DNA of 64,000 bases from Trichopria drosophilae (Eukaryota; Arthropoda; Insecta; Hymenoptera; Diapriidae), in contig CM059582.1 of assembly GCA_030407085.1 (NCBI GenBank), positions 1,860,001 to 1,924,000 of the forward strand. Direction: 5' to 3'. The notes under the pieces are model-generated. The model saw only the letters and a list, made by a program, of their open reading frames with translations, made no database searches and had not been told where the DNA came from. The first letter of the stretch is position 1. Each line of letters opens with the position of its first letter. Below are positions 48,262 through 58,290 of the stretch, in pieces. The position numbers were made by a program, and so were the translations under genes.

Positions 48262-48333
48262 GCGATCGTGGTCGAGTAGTTACGGTTCGGATTTGAATAT
48301 GTGGGAGACCGGGTTCGATTCTCGGTGGAAGCG
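48262..48333 (+). tRNA. tRNA-like gene or tRNA-derived repeat, 72 nt with T-run terminator
   Basis: A 72-base unit has an A-box-like TGGTCGAGTAGTTACGG, a loop ATTTGAA compatible with a TTG (glutamine) anticodon, and a B-box GGGTTCGATTC. The T stem CCGGG/CTCGG with a 7-base TTCGATT loop pairs fully. The acceptor stem pairs at about five of seven positions and the anticodon stem is weak. One base after it a 10-T run (48335-48344) would terminate RNA polymerase III. A functional tRNA is doubtful; a pol III-transcribed tRNA-like RNA or SINE head is plausible. Confidence 0.45.
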
Positions 48334-48490
48334 ATTTTTTTTTTAAATTCATTATATTTTTAAAACTTTCATGTACACTCCAAATCTTGAAATTCACGGT
48401 TAAAGTTCATTTACTCTATATCCATTGTAGCGGCGTGTCCATTCCCATTTCTATACCAAGAAATGTCTTCAAGAAGCATTTACATTGTTC

Positions 48491-48584
48491 GCACGGAAAA
48501 ATTCTGAATCCTTTTTAAAACATTTCAAAAATAGGATTCAGAATCACTCAATGCTTTTCAATGCTTTTTCATTTACTGTGTGCT
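48491..48584. mobile_element. Very short MITE-like element, ATTCTGAATCC type
   Basis: The left edge GCACGGAAAAATTCTGAATCC is followed by GGATTCAGAAT in inverse orientation, then two AATGCTTTTC words and a right edge which reversed reads GCACACAGTAAATGAAAAA. The ends share GCAC..AAAAA. Total length is under 100 bp. Termini and motif style match the larger elements of the ACGGAAA group, but the call is tentative. Confidence 0.4.
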
Positions 48585-50882
48585 AAAGACTTCTATTTTT
48601 TAACGTAAAAACATATGTTTTAAGAAAGTACTCATTTCATATTGGAATAAGCTATTTTTCTACATTTTTTTTTTGAGAATTTTATTCAATCTCAAGTTTT
48701 TACTTTCAATTTTGAATGTCTTACATAAAAAATTATCTTTAAAACCCGTGTGCTGCAATTGTATTTACTTTTATTTTCCCAGCATTTCAATTTTCATTAA
48801 ACGATTGTCATCAAGAATACATTCATCGAATGTTTTGAATGATTAATAATCGTACCAGTATATTTTGTGAAATTTCATCAGATTGTGAGATGATAAATAA
48901 AAATTGCTAAGAATTTATTTTAAAAATTAGCTACTATAGGAAAATTTGTTATTAATTTTTAGTCTATACAGGGAAGAAGTTTGCCGCGGATCAGAAACTT
49001 TCTAAAACGTTTTAAGAACGTTATCCGTTTGCAACATAGGGCAAAAACTTTTGTCAGCTTAAGTCTCCCGGTGAAAGTCGTTCGATATATTTTTTACGTT
49101 CATGCACGCGTCCCGAACGTCGGTGTAAGTCATGTAAGTAAGTACACGGACAGTTGGATAATTTGTCAAGTCGTGACTCGAGCTCTATCCTACAAAAAGT
49201 TACAATTGCACCTCAAGAAATAACTTTCTGATTCGATAACGTAACTATACTGCATCGAGTGACGAATGGCCACTTCGAGTAAAAACGATATACAAAACTT
49301 GAGAAAAGTCTATATATAAACGTTTAGTAATTCTTAGAATTACCGAACTTAACTACTTTATAATATAAAAGAAAATTAATAAACATTTTGAAACGAGAGA
49401 GGAATTTTACATTCGTAACTTGGATTTATATATTGAATTATTATTCATAAAATTTTTATATTAAGTGCTTATGTCTGATAAATATTGAAAAAATGTTTCT
49501 TCGATAGAGGTAATTGTCGACGAATAAATGAAGTACGTTTGCTTCAGTTACAAATTCTTTAGTAGCATTGCGTCGGATCATTGTTCGATACTGGTACCTG
49601 TCGAGGTCGCATTCCCGTAGCGATTCAACAATAAAGGCGCGACGTGCATTGAATAGTTTCGAATCTGTCTAGTGACTCGTAACGTTTAATCTTATATTTA
49701 TCTGTTTGTAAGAAGGAAATAATTTAACTCTTGCTTATAACAAAAAAATGTTTCTTTTCCCAAGTTTATGACACAATAAAAATATTGCCGAAATTCCATT
49801 TCCCTATACCTACACATGAACTTCTTGCATATAATAATTATTCAATTGGTTATCAATTCAAGTAAAAGTGAAGGTTCTGTATAAGGAAACACCCTGCATG
49901 AGACAAAATAAAAAATTAATGAAATATGATAAAAAAAACGATATATTAAATATATTGACAACTCCACGAAATATGTAACATTCGTGAGGCTGAGTGGTTT
50001 AAGACATTTCCTACAAAATGTATCTTACAGCATAAAATAATAGTACATGTTAAAGTTTTCAAAAAACCTTCATAAATTTAAATCGTTCAATAATTGTTTA
50101 AAATTTGTTTTCCTAGCTTCAATATCCAAGCCAAGAAATAAGAAACCACTATTAGTGTGTACTTTTAAATAAGGAAGTATTAAAATATCGCCAAAAAATG
50201 AGACCCTCTTTTTTCGAAATTACATCTTGTTACGAATATTTATGCAATATGGTTTTCGAGTTTTCTTTTTTCTAAAATGTCGAAGATGTGTCTTATTCCA
50301 CTGAAAAAAAACGCACAAGATGATGCACAAGCTATTGAGTGTGCTCCCTCAGGAAAGGTTTTTACGACATTATGATCATTAATCATAAAATTAAAACCAC
50401 CGCACCACTCCGATTAAAAAATTGCCTTTCAGTCTAATATACTCTTTAAATTCCTTATAGAGAGAAAATCCATTCCATTAGAGTTAGATTAGGTTACGTG
50501 GGGGAGAATCATTTATGGGTAGAACCAGGGTTGTATCTGATCGCCTTCGAACATCTAACTTTCGTTCTTGATTAATGAAAACATTTTTGGCAAAAGCTTT
50601 TAAAATTAAAATTGATGTGCATATTCTCTTTGCAAAATAATGGCATTATTTAATTCCATTCTAAAAGGCAATCACTCTAGTAGAGTGTGTTTCAAACTTT
50701 TATTTTCCTCCTTAAGTAAAACATTCATTTAAGTAGATATTTTTTCATTGCTTTTCTTTATGAAGAACAAATTTCAAATTCGTAATATTAATTTTACGAA
50801 TTTTATGAATTTCATATTCCATACTGAAAAAAGTTGATAATTGCTAAATCAACGTAAGTAATAATATATGAGTACCACATAC
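48585..50882. other. AT-rich stretch, no gene recognised
   Basis: A GC-balanced patch at 48975-49250 includes two GTAAGT words but no matching acceptor or recognisable protein. The rest is AT-rich; chance ORFs only. Confidence 0.4.
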
Positions 50883-50939
50883 CTGTCTGTAATATATAAT
50901 AAATAGGATCTGCAGTGTCGAAACCTTCCTTCGAGTCGT
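50883..50939 (-). CDS. Candidate 57-nt microexon, symmetric phase
   Basis: On the minus strand the acceptor TTTCTATTTTTAG precedes, and the donor CAG/GTATGT follows, a 57-base open segment. It encodes a DSKEGFDTADPIYYILQT-like stretch. Both boundaries fall after the first base of a codon, so the exon can be skipped without shifting the frame, as in cassette microexons. A second in-frame reading of the flanks is AT-rich and intron-like. The product is not recognised. Together with the minus-strand candidate at 44489 it may belong to one large minus-strand gene. Confidence 0.4.
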
Positions 50940-52258
50940 CTAAAAATAGAAATACGTTTACATAACGAGAGCAAAATAGAACCGCGAGAGTCACAGGCGC
51001 TCCTAGTGACGCAGCGGCTAAGCTACTTCCTTCTTATTCACACTTATAAATTGCCTCTAACCCCAAGAGTGAACGTTTCAACTTTTTTCAGTTGAATCTC
51101 AACACAACTGGTATTATTCAAGTGGTTTTCTTTGTTGTTCTATACAAGAGTGAAATATTAAGATCCAAAAAATTTAAATAGCACTCTAATATCAAGCTAA
51201 AATGATTATAGACGTCTAGTACCCCAGATTATGTGCAACTCAAATTGATTTCATGAAAATATTCATAAATTAATATCATTTTTTAAACCATTATATTAAT
51301 TTTTAAAAACGTTCAATATTACTAAGAATAAGTTCAGAAAAACCTGTAATGAAGAGATATATTAAGCGCTCTAGGCGTAGTCTACCATATTTTATAATTT
51401 TGTTTTTTAATTTTCTAAACCTTTTATTTACATAAGTTACTCATTTTTGTTATTCACGAGATACAAAAGTGTCTTGCATTTTTCAAATAAAGCGTGAAGT
51501 ATTACAAATCTCTTGGATTTGCCCATATATGCCTAAATATACGTTAGTAAGAAACTCATAGTCAATGTTTGCTACAGGCATCGAATATAAATTACAAGTA
51601 TAATCTTTACAAATATTTTCTTAATTATGAAGTACAAACATAAACAAAAGTTTAATTATCGAGCAACACGACCTGCAAGATTACAGATGTCTTATATGCA
51701 TTTTTTACATGTATTCTTTCTACCATGGAAATTTATTTTTCTCTATTTATTTCAATATTTTGGTAATCTAATTTAAGATCTTTACTAACTACAATATGAT
51801 AAGAATTTTCCCAAATTTAGTCCAACATTTTATATTTTCCTTGATTACTAGTAATGTTTACTAATTGAAATTGTATGCATCATCCGTATACGCCTTACTG
51901 ATACATATGTATGAAAAATATTTAAGAAACATTTAATTGAAAAAAAAAATTGAACTATTAATTTTAATCACATTTTTCGAAAATACTTTGTTTCTTTTGT
52001 TACTTTAGCATGTGAATATTTTCAAATAATAAATTAAATAAACGCTGCAATGATAATATTAGATTTTGCAGTACTAATAATTACATATCAGTTTAAAATG
52101 TATCTTTTTTACAAATGATTTATAAATTAAAACCAATCGTCATAGTGGAAATTTATTAAAATACATTAAATACACTATATACATTATTATAGTATATTAT
52201 AGTATAATATATTATTTAATAAGTAATAACACTTTATGCCTGTATAATATCCATAACA
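50940..52258. other. AT-rich stretch with a possible tRNA A-box word
   Basis: GTGACGCAGCGGCTAAGC at about 51007 resembles a pol III A-box, but no B-box follows at the right distance. Otherwise AT-rich and featureless. Confidence 0.35.
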
Positions 52259-52329
52259 CACTGAGAGAAATGTTAATAGTTAATGTAATAGCTTCATTAA
52301 AACTAGCAGAATTTAGATTTTGATCTTAA

Positions 52330-52474
52330 AGGGGTTCTAAACTGATCCGCCGGTAAGGTAGGAAATTTCACTAAAAAACGTAATTCAAGATGAATGAATA
52401 AAATTTTCAAATTTCGGAATTTACATTTTTTTGTCAAATTTCCTACCGAATTGATGGAACACTTTAGAACCCCT
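52330..52474. mobile_element. 145-bp TTAA-flanked foldback MITE (piggyBac-type target)
   Basis: Starts AGGGGTTCTAAACTGATCC and ends, reversed, AGGGGTTCTAAAGTGTTCC; arms of about 45 bases continue to GGTAGGAAATTT. TTAA lies directly outside both ends (52326-52329 and 52475-52478). TTAA duplication is the hallmark of piggyBac-mobilised elements, although the terminal bases are not the usual CCC. Confidence 0.7.
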
Positions 52475-52584
52475 TTAAGGTATAAGGGTCTTTATCCTGA
52501 AGTTACTGTGAACTCTGGTTCGGTTAAATTTGAGACAATATAAGAATTTTAAATATTAATTTTAGGATCATTACGAGACATGTA

Positions 52585-53447
52585 CAGTAGAAGCCCTCTT
52601 ATTTCAATTGCCCCTCTTATTTGAATTGTCTAACCCCTCTTATTTGAATCATTTCCCCTCAGGCCTTCCCCCACCACCGCTCGAACATCTCGATACAGTT
52701 TACAGTGTTTACACCATCAAAGTTGTACAGTGTAAATACCGTTCAACCTAAATTTGCAAACATGTATAGTCGGTAGACTGATATGTAATGAAATTTCAAA
52801 TTAATTTAAAATTTTGCATCAAATTCATGATTTACATCATACAAATTATTCGAGAAGCTGCTAATTTGGTAAAATAAAAGTGCACATTTGAAGGTTAGGA
52901 TGTTGACAATTTTTAATGTGTATTTCAAGACCACCACAAAAATTGAAAAGTCTTTCATTTGCAAAATAACAAACAAATCCAATATCAGCAGCTTAGTACT
53001 GAATTTGAAGTGATTTGAAGCTTTCATTAATCATATTTGCTTTGGGTTAAATATTGTCTTCTATATTCATTTTGGTCTTAATCACAGTGTATTTGTTTGT
53101 GAAACAAAAAATTATTGATACATAATTATATGTAATAAAGTGCATAATGTAAATTTAAAATGTTTATTTTTACACTCGAATGCAGATATAAATGACCATA
53201 AATAAATGCGAAATGTTGCAGTCATTATTTACCACATAAAGGCACAAGTTCTGATCTCGTTACATGTTTATCAAAATCTAAAATTCTCTACACATTTTTC
53301 AGGTAAATTATATATATATTTTACAAAATTCAACTCTAAAATATATACGATGTCTAACAAAAATAAAAAGATATCAGATATCCACTATTAAAGCGTTAAA
53401 TAGAGTAAGGGGGTAAGGAGAAATTTCAAATAAGAGGGGCTCTACTG
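52585..53447. mobile_element. CAGTA element 2 (863 bp), TTATTTGAA motif type
   Basis: CAGTAGAAGCCCTCTTATTT at the left and, reversed, CAGTAGAGCCCCTCTTATTT at the right are inverted repeats, with TA on both sides. Two extra copies of CCCCTCTTATTTGAAT follow the left terminus at 52611-52626 and 52634-52649, so the terminal motif is reiterated subterminally. The interior has only chance ORFs on both strands and no DDE transposase. It is nested in the 52259-53806 element. Confidence 0.8.
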
Positions 53448-53990
53448 TATATTTACGCGCTTACAGTTTCGCTGAAACAGAGATAAACAAACATACACAA
53501 GCGCAGTCCTTCCATTTTCTGCGAATTTTTCGACGCATTCTTGACAAGCGCAGTTCTATCGACAGAATTTAATGTAAGATTTATTAATAACGAACGCTCA
53601 TTGAATATTATAACTTTACAGATAATTATATATAAATAATAATAATAATATTAACTTATTGGCAATTACAAATCAGTATACCAAACATAAACATAGTACA
53701 TTGCCAAAGGGCGAGTCACAGTCACAGCAATAACTGTTTTACAGGCTGACAATATAACTGCCTTGACCTTCCATTAACTATTAGTAAATAATTTCTCTCA
53801 GAGTAGTTTTCTTGGATATTTTATTATATTTTCATAGAATAGAGAAAATTTGCAAGAAAAGTAGACTGTTTTTCCGTATAGGTATCGAATCTGGTATATG
53901 GTGAAACACGATCTTTACGACTTAGAAGTTAAATTAGGTTTATTAAGTTAATTTAATTGGATCTTTCTAGAGTTCCATATTTTGTTCCTG

Positions 53991-54411
53991 CCCAGTAAAC
54001 GAAAAGGGATTGACGGCTTTTATCTTTTATTCTTTTATTGAACATTCGGAATTGACAATTTTCCAATTCCTTTATAGAAATTCACGCGTGAGACATGTGA
54101 ATTCCGTGAATTCCGTTGAATTCTGATACGCAACTTTATATTCCGCGCATTTCCATTGAATTCCCTAACCTAACCTAAAATAATATGGATTCGTTGGAAC
54201 TGTCAGTAATTAAAATTGTAATTTTTTATTCCGCGCACTTCCATTCAATTCCCTAACCTAATTTATAATGTTTACATCAATATTCTCAGGGATTCCTTGG
54301 AATTTGTGGGAATTGCAAATTTAACTTTTCTATTCCAGTGAATTCCATCCAATACCTTCAATAAAGGGATTCAACGGAATTCAAAATACCAATCCCTTTC
54401 CGTTTGCTGGG
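53991..54411. mobile_element. Motif-saturated MITE, GGAATTCA type
   Basis: The ends CCCAGTAAACGAAAAGGGAT and, reversed, CCCAGCAAACGGAAAGGGAT are inverted repeats with TG on both outer sides. Inside, GAATTCCGTGAATTCCGTTG, CATTGAATTCCC, CATTCAATTCCC, GATTCCTTGGAATTTG, GTGAATTCCATCC and CAACGGAATTC repeat a GAATTCC/GGAATTC theme in both orientations. Two CCCTAACCTAA words are also present. No ORF of note. Confidence 0.75.
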
Positions 54412-55431
54412 TGGCTAGCACAATCGGCAAAGCATGATAAAATGCTTATTTTAAAAATGATTCAAATTATAAAAAATATACTTACCTTTGTATTCATCAC
54501 TTCATGAAATTGATGTAAGCAGTATACTTAATTATAGAACAAACATCGTTCATTTGATTCATTTTGAACCCTGAAAAATGGTCAAAATTGAAAATCAAAA
54601 TAGAATACAATAATATTAGAAAAATTTGAAACTTTCAAAAACGACCACTATAGAAAGATTTTATTAAATTTTAAAATGTAAATTATGGTGAGAAAATATT
54701 TAAAATGAACATCATTAAGTAAACAATAACGACTTTTAAACCTTTAAAATATTGTGGTTGCATTTGTTCCGAATAAAAAGTGTAAATTCTGAAAACTCGT
54801 ATTGGTGATGTGCCGCCCTCTCTGAGAAATTTACGGTACGTCTTGATCAATTGATAAAACAGCGAAAATCAACTACTTACTCTGTAGACACTGCAGTGAT
54901 GTTTGTGTTTACATAATACAATTCGGTAATATTATTTTTTTTCAGGATAAAAATTTAATAGATGTAACAAAAGATGTTCAAGAACTAACGTATATTTTGC
55001 ATTCCTTTATATAAGAAGACAAAATGTTAGAATTCAATCGTAAAATTGATCTTTAATTATTGAGAAAAATATAAAAATATTATAGAACGATATTAAAATA
55101 TTTATTGAAATAATTGCAACGGCAAAACCAGAATATTGAAAATATTCCGATATGATTAAATTCTTGACGGTTTATCGGTATTACATTGACGTTCGTTATA
55201 TGATTTCCTGCATCCACACTTCAACGGTCGTAACTTTATAAGTCGGTGGAAAATCAAATTTCACAAAAGTACGAGCAGTAGACTGTCAGCCGTCGAAGGC
55301 AGAAAGAATTTTTATTTCTCCCGAACCATCACATCGAATATCGTTTTGAACCATCGATTGCCTGTAGAAAAACAAAGATTTTCCCATTTGAGTTCTCGTT
55401 TTCCATTTCTTTTCCTTTTCAATTTCTACAG
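54412..55431. other. AT-rich stretch leading to a strong acceptor-like tract
   Basis: No gene recognised. The last 45 bases (TTTCCATTTCTTTTCC, then TTTTCAATTTCTACAG) form a textbook pyrimidine tract and AG. Confidence 0.4.
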
Positions 55432-55474
55432 AGCCATTCCGGCGCATTATGTTGACAAGGTCATTAAAAAATAA
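55432..55474 (+). CDS. Possible tiny 3'-terminal exon, unknown gene
   Basis: After the pyrimidine tract and AG, one base completes a codon and then AIPAHYVDKVIKK is encoded before TAA (55472-55474). The codons are GC-balanced in AT-rich surroundings. No clear AATAAA follows nearby. The segment is too short to assign or confirm. Confidence 0.2.
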
Positions 55475-57183
55475 CGATAAAAAATAAGAATAGAAAATAT
55501 TTTGGGCTACAATGTCACAAACAAAATTTGGCTGTTTGAATTTCCATGAAATATGTGTCCTTTATACATAATTCCTGTCTGGATTTATATATGTCTGGAT
55601 TTTTGTTTAATTATGCAGAAAAATATTGCAAATATTACACATCATATTACAATTAATATTACAAATAATAAAACCTGTGTTACGATGATCTCCAATTGTA
55701 CATGCGAGAAATACGATTAGTTCACGATTCGCTATTGTCTTCACGCACGGTGTCAAATAATATCCTTCACGCACTGAAAATGGTACTTCATGCATAAAAC
55801 ATTAACAGCCGAACTTTCCTTTTTTTCAATGGATTGTACGTGTTAAAGTGTTATAGTACTTTATTAATTACAAAATGTTGGCAATTTTATAATACAATCA
55901 TTTGAAGTATGCACGCTTTTTCTAATATAATATAAAAGAAGGAGGAAACGTCGGATAATATTCGCCCAATTTAAGTCCAAACATTAATCCATTAAATCTG
56001 AAGAAAACTTTACACTCTTACAACAAATCCCTAAAACATTTATCGGTAACGCGAATTGTAGTCTTATCATAATTGTAAATGAAAAGTAATTATTATAATA
56101 TATAAAATTATTTAATTCCAGACTTATTTCGTAAAAATTGAATGTCGATATTTGGCAATCGTCATGGTTTGTAGTAGTAGTGTAGGATGTTCTGTCGCGT
56201 ATGCTTGGGCAGTCAGAACAGATTAAAAATTAGTATCTTACTTTTTGCGTGTTCCTTTTAAAATAAAAAAAATTTTAAATGGATTTCTCTTATGGCTCAG
56301 ATGCGGCTCTTTCGAACGGTACATCAGAAAAGACAGTAAATTTAAAACTGAATGCATTACGCATAATTAATTACAAAAAAAGATATTTCAAGGTTTTGAT
56401 TTCATGTTTAATTTAGTTTTTTATTATTCACAATACTAGAGTATCTGTATATGAAGGGTAAATACATTTATTTCATAAACTTTCAAAAAGTCAAAGCTAA
56501 AACGACTTTAATGTGATATAAAAAAATAAATATCTAAAAATATACTTTGTGTCCAAAATGATGAAAATTCAATAGAAATAAATGGGGCCACACTGTATAT
56601 AATTAAAGATTAATTGTCAAGAGGAAGTGTATCATATGACTTTTGTTTAAAAAACCTCATTTTCTTTAAAAAAACTTGCCGTTTTTTCAATTACAGTATC
56701 ACAATTTCATTAATTGAATACCTGAGCTGTTCGTAAAATCGAACACAAAGTAAAATAAATAAAATACTGATAATAATAATTTTCCTCATTGTGGCTGCAG
56801 AAATATTACAATTGTCATATACTCATTTGATTTAACTTTAAAAAAATACAAACTACGTCTGTCGGCAGAAAGGCAAGCTAGTTTAGAGACTAACCCACAG
56901 ATGATATTTAAGTTGGGGAAAACCTACCGACAAAAGTTGGGTTTCCAAAGTGACGCATTATATGACGCAAAGGGTTAAAGGTCCCTTTAACGTCCAGAAT
57001 GCATGTAGTCACATGTGCAATTTCCATCATACATTGCGTACTAAATCAAAGTACAGTTGCGTTATAGAATGGGATATTGACAAAAATGTTTTAAAAAGAA
57101 ATTATATTTTGGGAGAAATTCTTGTTTAATTCCAAAATTTATTTCAACACATTTTTTTCAATTTTCTGTAAATTGTTTACTTG
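55475..57183. other. AT-rich stretch with a one-ended transposon terminus and a motif patch
   Basis: Two CTTCACGCAC words lie at about 55740-55777. At about 56578-56601 the sequence, reversed, reads CAGTGTGGCCCCATTTATTT and is preceded outside by TA, which looks like the right terminus of a Tc1/mariner-type element; no matching left end was found. No gene recognised. Confidence 0.35.
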
Positions 57184-57292
57184 GCCCGGTGCGCTTGAAA
57201 TATACAAAGGTTCCATGAAAATGTCGACAAACAGCCTTCAGGATTTCATTCATGCCCAAAGTTTAAAATCCGTTAATACCAAAATCAAAAGC
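57184..57292 (+). repeat. Dispersed repeat, copy a (inverted relative to 58185-58290)
   Basis: CCCGGTGCGCTTGAAATATA, AAGGTTCCATGAAAATGTCG, CAGCCTTCAGGA and AAAATCCGTTAATA occur in this order, and in the same order on the minus strand at 58290-58185. Confidence 0.65.
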
Positions 57293-57954
57293 GATTCTGT
57301 TCTCGAGTTATCGCAAAATTAAATTTTTACAATAATAACGTCTAGTAAAATTGCGTCTCAGATTACCCTCTTCATTTTTATGTATTTTTATGTTTGTTAT
57401 ATACCTTTACATATTTTGATAAACTGGACATGAAGTTGGTAATTATACTTGACGGTCTATTATATGATTAATTTAAAAATTTTTTAAAAATACAAATAAA
57501 AATGCTGTTAAAATGACCTTTGAAAATATGAAGCTTATAATAAAAAAGAAGTTGGAATAAAAATATGCTTAATTCAGTATTGTAGAAGTTCTTGTAATAT
57601 TTTACAAATAACAGATAATATGAAATCAAATAAACGAAATATGCCAAATACACAATATATATTTTATCGCGAATACAAAATAGATCGCATATACCACTCT
57701 CAGCTTTCCCTAGGACTAACGACGAGGACGTGGTGGTAAACTAGCCACATTCTTGTTTTGCTTTTTTTTTTAATTTTTATATTTTTTTTTTAAAGTATTT
57801 TCTGAATTTTTATATTGCTTTTACATTTCTGAAAATATTATAGTTCTTATTTTAATGTTTTTGCTATGCTAATGTTTTATTTGCCTCAAAATATACAAGT
57901 AGTACAAAGAGCAGTATTACAAGATAAATAAATTAAAGAAATTTCTTTAGTTAA
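57293..57954. other. AT-rich spacer
   Basis: No gene or repeat recognised; ends at the left terminus of the GATTCTCAT element. Confidence 0.4.
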
Positions 57955-58184
57955 CACTGCTAACCATGCGAACAAATTTAGGAAGGATTCTCACGAGAGC
58001 TTCACTAGATTCTCATACGATTCTCATCAGAATCCTATAGCTACCATTTTTCACAGCCGATTCTAGAATTTCACAAGATTCTCATCAGATTCTCATAAGA
58101 ATCCTGTTTCAAATTCTCATGAAAAAATTTCTCATATGATTTTCATGAAAATCCTACCTAAAATTTGTTGTAAAATTTGTAGGG
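57955..58184. mobile_element. Motif-saturated MITE-like element, GATTCTCAT type
   Basis: Left end CACTGCTAACCATGCG then AACAAATTTAGG; right end, reversed, CCCTACAAATTTTACAACAAATTTTAGG in two blocks. The interior repeats AGATTCTCATCAGA, ACGATTCTCATCAGAATCC, TCTCATAAGAATCC and ATGATTTTCATGAAAATCC in both orientations. It adjoins the dispersed repeat copy at 58185. No coding capacity. Confidence 0.65.
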
Positions 58185-58290
58185 ATATTAACGGATTTTG
58201 AACCTTGAAATATACACGAATAAAGTCCTGAAGGCCGTTTTTCTCGACATTTTCATGGAACCTTTGCATGCTTAAAGTGCACCGGGTTGG
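58185..58290 (-). repeat. Dispersed repeat, copy b
   Basis: On the minus strand CCCGGTGCACTTTAAGCATG, AAAGGTTCCATGAAAATGTC, CGGCCTTCAGGAC and AAAATCCGTTAATA follow one another as in copy a, with a rearranged middle. The homology stops where the GATTCTCAT element begins. Confidence 0.6.

Larger units (their letters stand above)
52259..53806. mobile_element. Outer element with CACTGAGAGAAAT ends, carrying two nested elements
   Basis: The left end CACTGAGAGAAATGTTAATA with AGTTAATG matches the reversed right end CTACTCTGAGAGAAATTATT with AATAGTTAATGG. Inside lie a TTAA-flanked foldback (52330-52474) and a CAGTA element (52585-53447). About 600 bp of the outer element remain. The remainder has two CAAGCGCAGT words and no coding capacity. 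A target duplication is not obvious. Confidence 0.65.

Noticed and set aside
51005..51030. tRNA gene from the A-box word GTGACGCAGCGGCTAAGC
   Set aside because: No B-box follows at tRNA distance and no cloverleaf can be drawn.
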